DNA of 64,000 nucleotides from Euonymus europaeus (Eukaryota > Streptophyta > Magnoliopsida > Celastrales > Celastraceae), in assembly GCA_963580455.1 (NCBI GenBank), contig OY756967.1, positions 12,732,501-12,796,500 on the forward strand, written 5' to 3'. How positions within the stretch are numbered: position 1 is the stretch's first letter; the number at the start of each line of letters is the position of its first letter. The position numbers were made by a program, and so were the translations under genes. The notes under the pieces are model-generated. The model was not told the DNA's origin. It did no database searches and was given only the letters and a program-made list of their open reading frames with translations. Of this stretch, positions 38,903 through 50,620 are shown in pieces.

Positions 38903-40228
38903 GTTGATCGGTGTACACTTTTTATTGTTCTTCTATGTTAAATTTTACGAAAATGAGCTTCCAGGAGTATTTCGATGCCAAAACAGCAAATTTCTATGAC
39001 AAATGGACAAAACCGTTGAAAGCTCCCTCATAGAGAGAGTTGAGCAATTTCGGACAATCAAAGTTGCTCGGTGTACAATTTTTATTGTTCTTCTTTGTCA
39101 AATTTTACGAGTATAAGCTTCCAGCATTATTTCGATGCCAAAACAACAACTTTCTATTTAAAAGCTCCTCCATAGAGAGAGTTGAGCAACTTCGGACTAT
39201 CAAAGTTTCTCGGTGTACACTTTTGATTGTTCTTCTATGTTACATTTTACGAAAATGAGCTTCCAGGATTATTTCGATGCCAAAACACCAACTTTAAATG
39301 ACAAATGGACAAAACCGTTAAAAGCTCCTCCAGAGAGAGAGTTGAGCAACTTCGGAAAATTAAAGTTGCTCGGTGTACACTTTTTAATGTTCTTCTTTGT
39401 CAAATTTTACGAGTATAAGCTTCCAGGATTATTTCGATGCCAAAAAAGCAACTTTCTTTGACAAATGGACAAAACCGTTAAAAGTTCCTCCATAGAGAGA
39501 GTTGAGCAACTTCGGACAATCAAAGTTCCTCGGTGTACACTTTTTATTGTTCTTCTATGTTAAATTTTATGAAAATGAGCTTCCAGGATTATTTCGATGT
39601 CAAAACAACAACTTCCTATGACAAATGGACAAAACCGTTGAAAGCTCCCTCATAGAGAGAGTTGAGCAACTTCGAACAATCAAAGTTGCTCGGTGTACAC
39701 TTTTTATTGTTCTTCCATGTGAAATTTTACGAGAATGAGCTTCTAGGATTATTTCGATGCCAAAACACCAACTTTCTATGACAAATGGACAAACCGTTAA
39801 AAGCTCCTCCATAGAGAGAGTAGAGGAACTTCGGACAATCAAAGTTGCTCGGTGTACACTTTTTATTGTTCTTCTATGTTAAATTTTACGAAAATGAGCT
39901 TCCATGATTATTTCGATGCCAAAACACCAACTTTCTATGACAAATAGACAAAACCGTTAAAAGCTTCTCCATAGAGAGAGTTGAGCAACTTCGGACAATC
40001 AAAGTTGCTGTTGTACACTTTTTATCGTTCTTCTTTGTCAAATTTTACGAGTATAAGCTTCCAGGATTATTTCGATGCCAAAACAGCAACTTTCTATGAC
40101 AAATGGACAAAATCGTTAAAAGCTCCTCCATAGAGAGAGTTGAGCAACTTCGGACTATCAAAGTTGCTCGGTGTACACTTTTTATTGTTCTTCTATGTTA
40201 AATTTTACGAAAATGAGCTTCCAGGATT

Positions 40229-40233
40229 ATTTC
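40229..40233. repeat. Left target-site duplication of the solo LTR
   Basis: The word atttc sits immediately left of the TG end. It belongs to the conserved satellite word gattatttcgatgcc. Confidence 0.82.
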
Positions 40234-40417
40234 TGATATTACAAAAATACCCCCACCAATGGTGCTCTGCCACGTCATAGATGGACCAGGACTCTGCATG
40301 CCTACTAGGCAGTCTCCTCGGTAAGAGTGTACCAGCTGGACCTACCAAGGTGAAAACCAGCTGGATATGGTCCACAACCATAATGGGAAGACCCACTTCA
40401 ACAGTAGTCCTCAGCCC

Positions 40418-40424
40418 TATATAA
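40418..40424 (+). promoter_or_regulatory. TATA box of the solo LTR
   Basis: The word tatataa in ccctatataaggct lies about 185 bp into the LTR. It is followed some 85 bp later by cttgagcgtcggag, the usual order around a transcription start in such LTRs. Activity is not known. Confidence 0.6.
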
Positions 40425-40775
40425 GGCTCAACAAGTCAGGTATTATCCAACTTAATCACAATCTATACTTTGGCTAAGAGAGAGCTCTAGTCCGAGGAGT
40501 GGATACCTACTGACTTGAGCGTCGGAGCGCCAACGCCAGAGGACAACCTCTGGTGCGGCCTTTAGCTCACTTTTGTTTGTTGTGCTCAGCTTCCAGATTG
40601 CTTAGCTGACCAACCTGGACAGCCCTACCTGCCTGGTCGGTAAGTTATCTGCTAGGCAACTTAGCTGGTCAATCAATACTGCCTTGCTCGGCTGATTGGA
40701 GTCCTAGAAGGATCTTTGTCTGTGCATCACTGCAGGTCTGATCCACTGAACGTCTTCTCGGTAGTGACACCTTTT

Positions 40776-40783
40776 TGACGTCA
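40776..40783. promoter_or_regulatory. TGACGTCA palindrome at the LTR end
   Basis: This perfect 8-bp palindrome has an ACGT core of the kind plant bZIP factors bind. It lies three bases from the LTR terminus. A related CCACGTCA lies near 40270, upstream of the TATA box. Binding is an inference. Confidence 0.35.
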
Positions 40784-40786
40784 TCA

Positions 40787-40791
40787 ATTTT
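40787..40791. repeat. Right target-site duplication of the solo LTR
   Basis: The word atttt follows the CA end and leads into gatgccaaaac. It differs from the left copy by one C-to-T change, compatible with decay of a methylated CG. Confidence 0.8.
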
Positions 40792-42330
40792 GATGCCAAA
40801 ACACCAACTTTCTATGACAAATGGCCAAAACCGTTAAAAGCTCCTCCATACAGAGAGTTGAGCAACTTCAGAAAATCAAAGTTGCTGGGTGTACACTTTT
40901 TATGGTTCTTCTATGTTAAATTTTACGAAAATGAGCTTCCAGGATTATTTCGATGCCAAAGCAACAACTTTCTATGACAAATGGACAAAACCGTTGAAAG
41001 CTCCCTCCATAGAGAGAGTTGAGCAACTTCGGACAATCAAAGTTGCTCGTTGTACACTTTCTATTGTTCTTCTTTATCAAATTTTACGAGTATAAGCTTC
41101 CAGGATTATTTCGATGCCAAAACAGCAACTTTCTATGACAAATGGACAAAACCGTTAAAAGCTCCTCCATAGAGAGAGTTGAGCACCTCCGGACTATCAA
41201 AGTTTCTCGGTGTACACTTTTTATTGTTCTTCTATGTTAAATTTTACGAAAATGAGCTTCCAGGATTATGTCGATGTCAAAATAGCAACTTTCTATGACA
41301 AATTGACAAAACCGTTAAAAGCTCCTTCATAGAGAGAGTTGAGCAACTTCGGAATATCAAAGTTGCTCGGTGTACACTTTTGATTGTTCTTCTATGTTAA
41401 ATTTTACGAAAATGAGCTTCCAGAATTATTTCGATGCCAAAACACCAAATTTAAATGACAAATGAACAAAACCGTTAAAAGCTCCTCCAGAGAGAGAGTT
41501 GAGCAACTACGGACTATCAAAGTTGCTCGGTGTACACTTTTTATTATTCTTCTATGTTAAATTTTACGAAAATGAGCTTCCAGGATTATTTCGATGCCAA
41601 AACAATAACTTTCTATGAGAAATGGACAAAACAGTTAAAAGCTCCTTCATAAAGAGAGTTGAGCAACTTCGGACTATCAAAGTTGCTCGGTGTACACTTT
41701 TTAATTTTGTTCTATGTCAAATTTTAAGAGTATAAGCTTCCAAGATTATTTCGATGCCAAAACAACAACTTTCTATGACAAATGGACAAAACGGTTAAAA
41801 GCTCCTCCATAGAGAAAGTTGAGTAACTTCGGACAATCAAAGTTTCTCGGTGTACACTTTTTATTGTTCTTCTTTGTCAAATTTTACGAGTATAAGCTTC
41901 CAGCATTATTTCGATGCCAAAACAACAACTTTCTATGACAGATGGACAAAACCGTTAAAAGCTCCTCCATAGAGAGAGTTGAGCAACCTCGGACTATCAA
42001 AGTTTCTCGGTGTACACTTTATATTGTTCTACTAAGTCAAATTTTACGAGTATAAGCTTTCAAGATTATTTCGATGCCAAAACATTAACTTTCTATGACA
42101 AATGGAAAAAACCGTTATAAGCTCCTCCATAGAGAGAGTTGAGCAACTTCGGACTATCAAAGTTGCTCGGTGTACACTTTTTATTGTTCTTCTATGTTAA
42201 ATTTTATGAAAATGAGGTTCATGGATTATTTCGATGCCAAAACACCAACTTTCTATGACAAATGGACAAAACTGTTAAATGCTCTTCCATAAAGAGAGTT
42301 GAACAACTTAGGACTATCAAAGTTGCTCGG
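40792..42330 (+). repeat. Diverged satellite zone right of the solo LTR
   Basis: About ten monomers with many private changes, for example gttgctgggt and tatggttc near 40881-40900, gagcacctcc near 41182, and gattatgtcgatg near 41265. One monomer has an extra C (gctccctccatag near 41000). No repeating block was recognised. The following 1.6-kb blocks appear to derive from monomers of this kind. Confidence 0.8.
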
Positions 42331-45300
42331 TGTACACTTTTTAATTTTCATCTATGTCAAATTTTATGAGTATAAGCTTCCAAGATTATTTCGATGCCAA
42401 AACAGCAACTTTCAATGACAAATGGACAAAATCGTTAAAAGCCCTCCATGGAGAAAGTTGAGCAACTTCAGACAGTGAAAGTTGCTCGTTGTACACTTTT
42501 TATTGTTCTTCTATGTTAAATTTTACGAAAAAGAGCTTCAGGATTATTTCGATGCCAAAACACCAACTTTCTTTGACAAATGGACAAAACCGTTGAAAGC
42601 TCCCTCACAGAGGGAGTTAAGCAACTTCGGACAATCAAAGTTGCTCGGTGTACACTTTTTATTGTTCTTCTATGTTAAATTTTACGAAAATGAGTTTCCA
42701 GGATTATTTCGATGCCAAAACACCAACTTTCTATGACAAATGGACAAAACCGTTAAAAGCCCCTCTATAGAGAGAGTAGAGCAACTTCGAAAAATCAAAG
42801 TTGCTCGGTGTATACTTTTTACTGTTCTTCTATGTTAAATTTTACGAAAATGAGATTCCATGATAATTTCGATGCCAAAACACCAACTTTCTATGACAAA
42901 TAGACAAAACAGTTAAAAGCTCCTCCATAGAGAGAGTTGAGCAACTTCGCACAATCAAAGTTGCTCGGTGTACACTTTTTATTGTTCTTCTTTGTCAAAT
43001 TCTACGAGTATAAGCTTCCAGGATTATTTCGAATCCAAAAAATCAACTTTCTTTGACAAATGGACAAAACCGTTAAAAGCTCCTCCATAGAGAGAGTTGA
43101 GCAACTTCGGACAATCAATGTTGCTCGGTGTACACTTTTTATTGTTCTTGTATGTTTAATTTTTTGAAAATGAGCTTCTAGGATTATTTCGATGCTAAAA
43201 CACCAACTTTCTATGACAAATGGAAAAAACCGTTAAATGCTCTTCCATAGAGAGAGTAGAGCAACTTCGGACAATCAAAGTTGCTCGGTGCACTTTTTAT
43301 TGTTCTTCTATGTTAAATTTTACGAAAATGTGCTTCCAGGATTATTTCGATGCCAAAACACCAACTTTCTATGACAAATGGACAAAACCATTGAAAGCTC
43401 CCTCATATAGAGAGTTGAGCAACTTCGTACAATCAAAGTTGCTCGGTGTACACTTTTTATTGTTCTTCTATGTTAAATTTTACGAAAATGAGCTTCCAAT
43501 ATTATTTCGATGCCAAAACACCAACTTTCTATGACAGATGGACAAAACCGTTAAAAGCTCCTCCATAGAGAGAGTTGAGCAACCTCGGACTATCAAAGTT
43601 GCTCAGTGTACACTTTATATGGTCCTACTATGTCAAATTTTATGAGTATAAGCTTCCAAAATTATTTCGATGCCAAAACATTAACTATCTATGACAAATG
43701 AAAAAAATCGTTAGAAGCTCCTCCATAGAGAGAGTTGAGCAACTTCGGACTATCAAAGTTGCTCGGTGTACACTTTTTATTGTTCTTCTATGTTAAATTT
43801 TATGAAAATGAGCTTCATGGATTATTTCGATGCAAAAACACCAACTTTCTATGACAAATGGACAAAACCGTTAAAAGCTCTTCCATAAAGAGAGTTGAGC
43901 AACTTAGAACTATCAAAGTTGCTCGGTGTACACTTTTTAATTTTCATCTATGTCAAATTTTATGAGTATAAGCTTCCAAGATTATTTCGATGCCAAAACA
44001 GCAACTTTCAATGACAAATGGACAAAATCGTTAAAAGCCCTCCATGGAGAAAGTTGAGCAACTTCAGACAGTGAAAGTTGCTCGTTGTACACTTTTTATT
44101 GTTCTTCTATGTTAAATTTTACGAAAAAGAGCTTCAGGATTATTTCGATGCCAAAACACCAACTTTCTTTGACAAATGGACAAAACCGTTGAAAGCTCCC
44201 TCACAGAGGGAGTTAAGCAACTTCGGACAATCAAAGTTGCTCGGTGTACACTTTTTATTGTTCTTCTATGTTAAATTTTACGAAAATGAGCTTCCAGGAT
44301 TATTTCGATGCCAAAACACCAACTTTCTATGACAAATGGACAAAACCGTTAAAAGCCCCTCTATAGAGAGAGTAGAGCAACTTCGAAAAATCAAAGTTGC
44401 TCGGTGTATACTTTTTACTGTTCTTCTATGTTAAATTTTACGAAAATGAGATTCCATGATAATTTCGATGCCAAAACACCAACTTTCTATGACAAATAGA
44501 CAAAACAGTTAAAAGCTCCTCCATAGAGAGAGTTGAGCAACTTCGCACAATCAAAGTTGCTCGGTGTACACTTTTTATTGTTCTTCTTTGTCAAATTCTA
44601 CGAGTATAAGCTTCCAGGATTATTTCGAATCCAAAAAATCAACTTTCTTTGACAAATGGACAAAACCGTTAAAAGCTCCTCCATAGAGAGAGTTGAGCAA
44701 CTTCGGACAATCAATGTTGCTCGGTGTACACTTTTTATTGTTCTTGTATGTTTAATTTTTTGAAAATGAGCTTCTAGGATTATTTCGATGCTAAAACACC
44801 AACTTTCTATGACAAATGGACAAAACCGTTAAATGCTCTTCCATAGAGAGAGTAGAGCAACTTCGGACAATCAAAGTTGCTCGGTGTACACTTTTTATTG
44901 TTCTTCTATGTTAAATTTTACGAAAATGTGCTTCCAGGATTATTTCGATGCCAAAACACCAACTTTCTATGACAAATGGACAAAACCATTGAAAGCTCCC
45001 TCATATAGAGAGTTGAGCAACTTCGTACAATCAAAGTTGCTCGGTGTACACTTTTTATTGTTCTTCTATGTTAAATTTTACGAAAATGAGCTTCCAATAT
45101 TATTTCGATGCCAAAACACCAACTTTCTATGACAGATGGACAAAACCGTTAAAAGCTCCTCCATAGAGAGAGTTGAGCAAGCTCGGACTATCAAAGTTGC
45201 TCGGTGTACACTTTATATGGTCCTACTAAGTCAAATTTTTTGAGTATAAGCTTCCAAGATTATTTCGATGCCAAAACATTAACTATCTATGACAAATGAA

Positions 45301-48300
45301 AAAAACCGTTAAAAGCTCTTCCATAGAGAGAGTTGAGCAACTTCGGATTATCAAAGTTGCTCGGTGTACACTTTTTATTGTTTTTCTATGTTAAATTTTA
45401 TGAAAATGAGCTTCATGGATTATTTCGATGCCAAAACACCAACTTTCTATGACAAATGGACAAAACTGTTAAAAGCTCCTCCATAAAGAGAGTTGATCAA
45501 CTTCGGACTATCAAAGTTGCTCGGTGTACACTTTTTAATTTTCATCTATGTCAAATTTTATGAGTATAAGCTTCCAAGATTATTTCGATGCCAAAACAGC
45601 AACTTTCAATGACAAATGGACAAAATCGTTAAAAGCCCTCCATGGAGAAAGTTGAGCAACTTCAGACAGTGAAAGTTGCTCGTTGTACACTTTTTATTGT
45701 TCTTCTATGTTAAATTTTACGAAAAAGAGCTTCAGGATTATTTCGATGCCAAAACACCAACTTTCTTTGACAAATGGACAAAACCGTTGAAAGCTCCCTC
45801 ACAGAGGGAGTTAAGCAACTTCGGACAATCAAAGTTGCTCGGTGTACACTTTTTATTGTTCTTCTATGTTAAATTTTACGAAAATGAGTTTCCAGGATTA
45901 TTTCGATGCCAAAACACCAACTTTCTATGACAAATGGACAAAACCGTTAAAAGCCCCTCTATAGAGAGAGTAGAGCAACTTCGAAAAATCAAAGTTGCTC
46001 GGTGTATACTTTTTACTGTTCTTCTATGTTAAATTTTACGAAAATGAGATTCCATGATAATTTCGATGCCAAAACACCAACTTTCTATGACAAATAGACA
46101 AAACAGTTAAAAGCTCCTCCATAGAGAGAGTTGAGCAACTTCGCACAATCAAAGTTGCTCGGTGTACACTTTTTATTGTTCTTCTTTGTCAAATTCTACG
46201 AGTATAAGCTTCCAGGATTATTTCGAATCCAAAAAATCAACTTTCTTTGACAAATGGACAAAACCGTTAAAAGCTCCTCCATAGAGAGAGTTGAGCAACT
46301 TCGGACAATCAATGTTGCTCGGTGTACACTTTTTATTGTTCTTGTATGTTTAATTTTTTGAAAATGAGCTTCTAGGATTATTTCGATGCTAAAACACCAA
46401 CTTTCTATGACAAATGGAAAAAACCGTTAAATGCTCTTCCATAGAGAGAGTAGAGCAACTTCGGACAATCAAAGTTGCTCGGTGCACTTTTTATTGTTCT
46501 TCTATGTTAAATTTTACGAAAATGTGCTTCCAGGATTATTTCGATGCCAAAACACCAACTTTCTATGACAAATGGACAAAACCATTGAAAGCTCCCTCAT
46601 ATAGAGAGTTGAGCAACTTCGTACAATCAAAGTTGCTCGGTGTACACTTTTTATTGTTCTTCTATGTTAAATTTTACGAAAATGAGCTTCCAATATTATT
46701 TCGATGCCAAAACACCAACTTTCTATGACAGATGGACAAAACCGTTAAAAGCTCCTCCATAGAGAGAGTTGAGCAACCTCGGACTATCAAAGTTGCTCAG
46801 TGTACACTTTATATGGTCCTACTATGTCAAATTTTATGAGTATAAGCTTCCAAAATTATTTCGATGCCAAAACATTAACTATCTATGACAAATGAAAAAA
46901 ATCGTTAGAAGCTCCTCCATAGAGAGAGTTGAGCAACTTCGGACTATCAAAGTTGCTCGGTGTACACTTTTTATTGTTCTTCTATGTTAAATTTTATGAA
47001 AATGAGCTTCATGGATTATTTCGATGCAAAAACACCAACTTTCTATGACAAATGGACAAAACCGTTAAAAGCTCTTCCATAAAGAGAGTTGAGCAACTTA
47101 GGACTATCAAAGTTGCTCGGTGTACACTTTTTAATTTTCATCTATGTCAAATTTTATGAGTATAAGCTTCCAAGATTATTTCGATGCCAAAACAGCAACT
47201 TTCAATGACAAATGGACAAAATCGTTAAAAGCCCTCCATGGAGAAAGTTGAGCAACTTCGGACAGTGAAAGTTGCTCGTTGTACACTTTTTATTGTTCTT
47301 CTATGTTAAATTTTACGAAAAAGAGCTTCAGGATTATTTCGATGCCGAAACACCAACTTTCTTTGACAAATGGACAAAACCGTTGAAAGCTCCCTCACAA
47401 AGGGAGTTAAGCAACTTCAGACAATCAAAGTTGTCGGTGTACACTTTTTATTGTTCTTCTATGTTAAATTTTACGAAAAAGAGCTTCCAGGATTATTTCG
47501 ATGCCAAAACACCAACTTTCTATGACAAATGGACAAAACCGTTAAAAGCCCCTCTATAGAGAGAGTAGAGCAACTTCGAAAAATCAAAGTTGCTCGGTGT
47601 ACACTTTTTACTGTTCTTCTATGCTAAATTTTATGAAAATGAGCTTCCATGATAATTTCGATGCCAAAACACCAACTTTCTATGACAAATAGACAAAACA
47701 GTTAAAAACTCCTCCATAGAGAGAGTTGAGCAACTTCGCACAATCAAAGTTTCTCGGTGTACACTTTTTATTGTTCTTCTTTGTCAAATTTTACGAGTAT
47801 AAGCTTCCAGGATTATTTCGATTCCAAAAAAGCAACTTTCTTTGACAAATGGACAAAACCGTTAAAAGCTCCTCCATAGAGAGAGTTGAGCAACTTCGGA
47901 CAATCAATGTTGCTCGGTGTACACTTTTTATTGTTCTTGTATGTTTAATTTTATGAAAATGAGCTTCTAGGATTATTTCGATGCTAAAACACCAACTTTC
48001 TATGACAAATGGACAAAACCGTTAAATGCTCTTCCATAGAGAGAGTAGAGCAACTTCGGACAATCAAAGTTGCTCGGTGTACACTTTTTATTGTTTTTCT
48101 ATGTTAAATTTTACGAAAATGTGCTTCCAGGATTATTTCGATGCCAAAACACCAACTTTCTATGACAAATGGACAAAACCATTGAAAGCTCCCTCATATA
48201 GAGAGTTGAGCAACTTCGTACAATCAAAGTTGCTCGGTGTACACTTTTTATTGTTCTTCTATGTTAAATTTTACGAAAATGAGCTTCCAATATTATTTCG

Positions 48301-48870
48301 ATGCCAAAACACCAACTTTCTATGACAGATGGACAAAACCGTTAAAAGCTCCTCCATAGAGAGAGTTGAGCAAGCTCGGACTATCAAAGTTGCTCGGTGT
48401 ACACTTTATATGGTCCTACTAAGTCAAATTTTTTGAGTATAAGCTTCCAAGATTATTTCGATGCCAAAACATTAACTATCTATGACAAATGAAAAAAACC
48501 GTTAAAAGCTCTTCCATAGAGAGAGTTGAGCAACTTCGGATTATCAAAGTTGCTCGGTGTACACTTTTTATTGTTTTTCTATGTTAAATTTTTTGAAAAT
48601 GAGCTTCATGGATTATTTCGATGCCAAAACACCAACTTTCTATGACAAATGGACAAAACTGTTAAAAGCTCCTCCATAAAGAGAGTTGATCAACTTCGGA
48701 CTATCAAAGTTGCTCGGTGTACACTTTTTAATTTTCATCTATGTCAAATTATATGAGTATAAGCTTCGAAGATTACTTTGATGCCAAAACAGCAACTTTC
48801 TATGACAAATGGACAAAACCGTTAAAAGCACCTCCATGGAGAAAGTTGAGAAACTTCGGACAGTGAAAGT
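42330..48870 (+). repeat. 1.6-kb higher-order repeat arranged in alternating 3.19-kb pairs
   Basis: Four copies of a 10-monomer block are anchored on gttgctcgttgtac at 42481, 44077, 45675 and 47271, spaced 1596-1598 bp. Copies 1 and 3 share gagtttccagg, tggaaaaaacc and a 2-bp loss in gctcggtgcactt (near 43289 and 46483). Copies 2 and 4 have the full gtgtacactt there and share gcaagctcgg. The pattern is A-B-A-B, with a true period of about 3194 bp. All carry shared oddities such as agccctccatgg, aaaagagcttcagg and frame-breaking single-base losses. Confidence 0.92.
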
Positions 48871-50620
48871 TGCTGTGTGCACACTTTTTATTGTTCTTCT
48901 TTGTCAAATTTTACGAGTATAAGCTTCCAGGATAATTTCGATGCCAAAACACCAACTTTAAATGACAAATGGACTAAACCGTTGAAAGCTCCCTCATTGA
49001 GAGAGTTGAGCAACTTCGGACAATCAAAGTTGCTCGGTGTAGACTTTTTATTGTTCTTTTATGTTTAATTTTACGAAAATAAGCTTCCAGGATTATTTGG
49101 ATGCTAAAACACCGACTTTCTATGACAAATGGACAAAACCGTTAAATGCTCCTCCATTGAGAGAGTAGAGCAACTTTGGACAATCAAAGTTGCTCGGTGT
49201 ACACTTTTTATTGTTCTTCTAAGTTAAATTTTACAAAAATGAGCTTCCAGGATTATTTCGATGCCAAAACACCAACTTTCTATGAAAAATGGACAAAACC
49301 ATTGAAAGCTCCCTCATAGAGAGAGTTGAGCAACTTCGGACAATCAAAGTTGCTCGGTGTACACTTTTTATTGTTTTTCTATGTTAAATTTTACGAAAAT
49401 GTGCTTCCAGGATTATTTCGATGCCAAAACACCAACTTTCTATGACAAATGGACAAAACCATTGAAAGCTCCCTCATATAGAGAGTTGAGCAACTTCGTA
49501 CAATCAAAGTTGCTCGGTGTACACTTTTTATTGTTCTTCTATGTTAAATTTTACGAAAATGAGCTTCCAATATTATTTCGATGCCAAAACACCAACTTTC
49601 TATGACAGATGGACAAAACCGTTAAAAGCTCCTCCATAGAGAGAGTTGAGCAAGCTCGGACTATCAAAGTTGCTCGGTGTACACTTTATATGGTCCTACT
49701 AAGTCAAATTTTTTGAGTATAAGCTTCCAAGATTATTTCGATGCCAAAACATTAACTATCTATGACAAATGAAAAAAACCGTTAAAAGCTCTTCCATATA
49801 GAGAGTTGAGCAACTTCGGATTATCAAAGTTGCTCGGTGTACACTTTTTATTGTTTTTCTATGTTAAATTTTATGAAAATGAGCTTCATGGATTATTTCG
49901 ATGCCAAAACACCAACTTTCTATGACAAATGGACAAAACTGTTAAAAGCTCCTCCATAAAGAGAGTTGATCAACTTCGGACTATCAAAGTTGCTCGGTGT
50001 ACACTTTTTAATTTTCATCTATGTCAAATTATATGAGTATAAGCTTCGAAGATTACTTTGATGCCAAAACAGCAACTTTCTATGACAAATGGACAAAACC
50101 GTTAAAAGCACCTCCATGGAGAAAGTTGAGAAACTTCGGACAGTGAAAGTTGCTGTGTGCACACTTTTTATTGTTCTTCTTTGTCAAATTTTACGAGTAT
50201 AAGCTTCCAGGATAATTTCGATGCCAAAACACCAACTTTAAATGACAAATGGACTAAACCGTTGAAAGCTCCCTCATTGAGAGAGTTGAGCAACTTCGGA
50301 CAATCAAAGTTGCTCGGTGTAGACTTTTTATTGTTCTTTTATGTTTAATTTTACGAAAATAAGCTTCCAGGATTATTTGGATGCTAAAACACCGACTTTC
50401 TATGACAAATGGACAAAACCGTTAAATGCTCCTCCATTGAGAGAGTAGAGCAACTTTGGACAATCAAAGTTGCTCGGTGTACACTTTTTATTGTTCTTCT
50501 AAGTTAAATTTTACAAAAATGAGCTTCCAGGATTATTTCGATGCCAAAACACCAACTTTCTATGAAAAATGGACAAAACCATTGAAAGCTCCCTCATAGA
50601 GAGAGTTGAGCAACTTCGGA
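48060..50620 (+). repeat. 1280-bp tandem duplication (8 monomers)
   Basis: Bases 48060-49340 match 49340-50620. Shared rare words include ttgctgtgtgcac (48870 and 50150), aagcttcgaagattac (48761 and 50041), ggactaaacc and ttggatgctaaaac. The two copies are nearly identical, so this is one of the youngest events in the window. Confidence 0.9.

Larger units (their letters stand above)
1..40233 (+). repeat. 160-bp satellite DNA array, left arm
   Basis: This is an uninterrupted head-to-tail array of a 160-bp monomer, roughly 250 copies. Starting each unit at the word gttgctcggt puts starts at 421, 581, 741 and so on, exactly 160 bp apart over long stretches. My consensus has 59 G or C in 160 positions. 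The best-kept words are ggtgtacacttttta, gattatttcgatgcc and caactttct. Differences between neighbours cluster in a few short segments. I saw no inverted monomers. Length variants exist: 142 bp (13 times), 182 bp (16471-16652), 120 bp (38783-38902), and small 1-2-bp indels. The array is already in progress at base 1. Open frames of 60-104 codons recur only because the repeat recurs. The family is not one I recognise. Confidence 0.98.
36301..40233 (+). repeat. Diverged satellite zone left of the solo LTR
   Basis: The monomers are still about 160 bp, but larger repeating blocks fade. Segments resembling 2.9-4.2 kb appear at 36.6-37.9 kb. After 38 kb private changes are frequent, including gttgatcgg twice, aaaacgtt, gttcctcgg, and a one-base-short gacaaaccgtt near 39791. 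Two 142-bp monomers lie here (37521 and 39063), with a 120-bp monomer at 38783. Confidence 0.8.
40234..40786. mobile_element. Solo LTR of a Ty3/gypsy-like retrotransposon (probably Tat/Retand type)
   Basis: This 553-bp insert begins TGATATTAC and ends GACGTCATCA, so it has the TG...CA ends of an LTR and a 4-bp terminal inverted match, TGAT/ATCA. It is flanked by atttc (40229-40233) and atttt (40787-40791), a 5-bp target duplication with one C-to-T change. Satellite unit starts flank it at 40163 and 40881; subtracting 553 and 5 gives exactly 160, so nothing else was lost. It has a TATA box and, downstream, cttgagcgtcggag, a word I associate with plant Tat/Retand-type LTRs. No second LTR, primer site or coding sequence is present. 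Recombination between two LTRs is the likely origin. The lineage call is weaker than the LTR call. From the TATA box and the downstream word, transcription would run on the plus strand. Confidence 0.85.

Noticed and set aside
39600..39842. Minus-strand 80-codon frame in the satellite
   Set aside because: It is an antisense by-product of two adjacent monomers.
40205..40396. Minus-strand 63-codon frame over the left LTR end
   Set aside because: It spans the satellite/LTR boundary and has no protein similarity I recognise.
40234..40786. Insert as a complete small element (TRIM, MITE or SINE)
   Set aside because: There are no terminal direct repeats, no long terminal inverted repeats, no primer site and no A-rich tail. 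TG...CA ends with a 5-bp duplication and an internal TATA box fit a solo LTR better.
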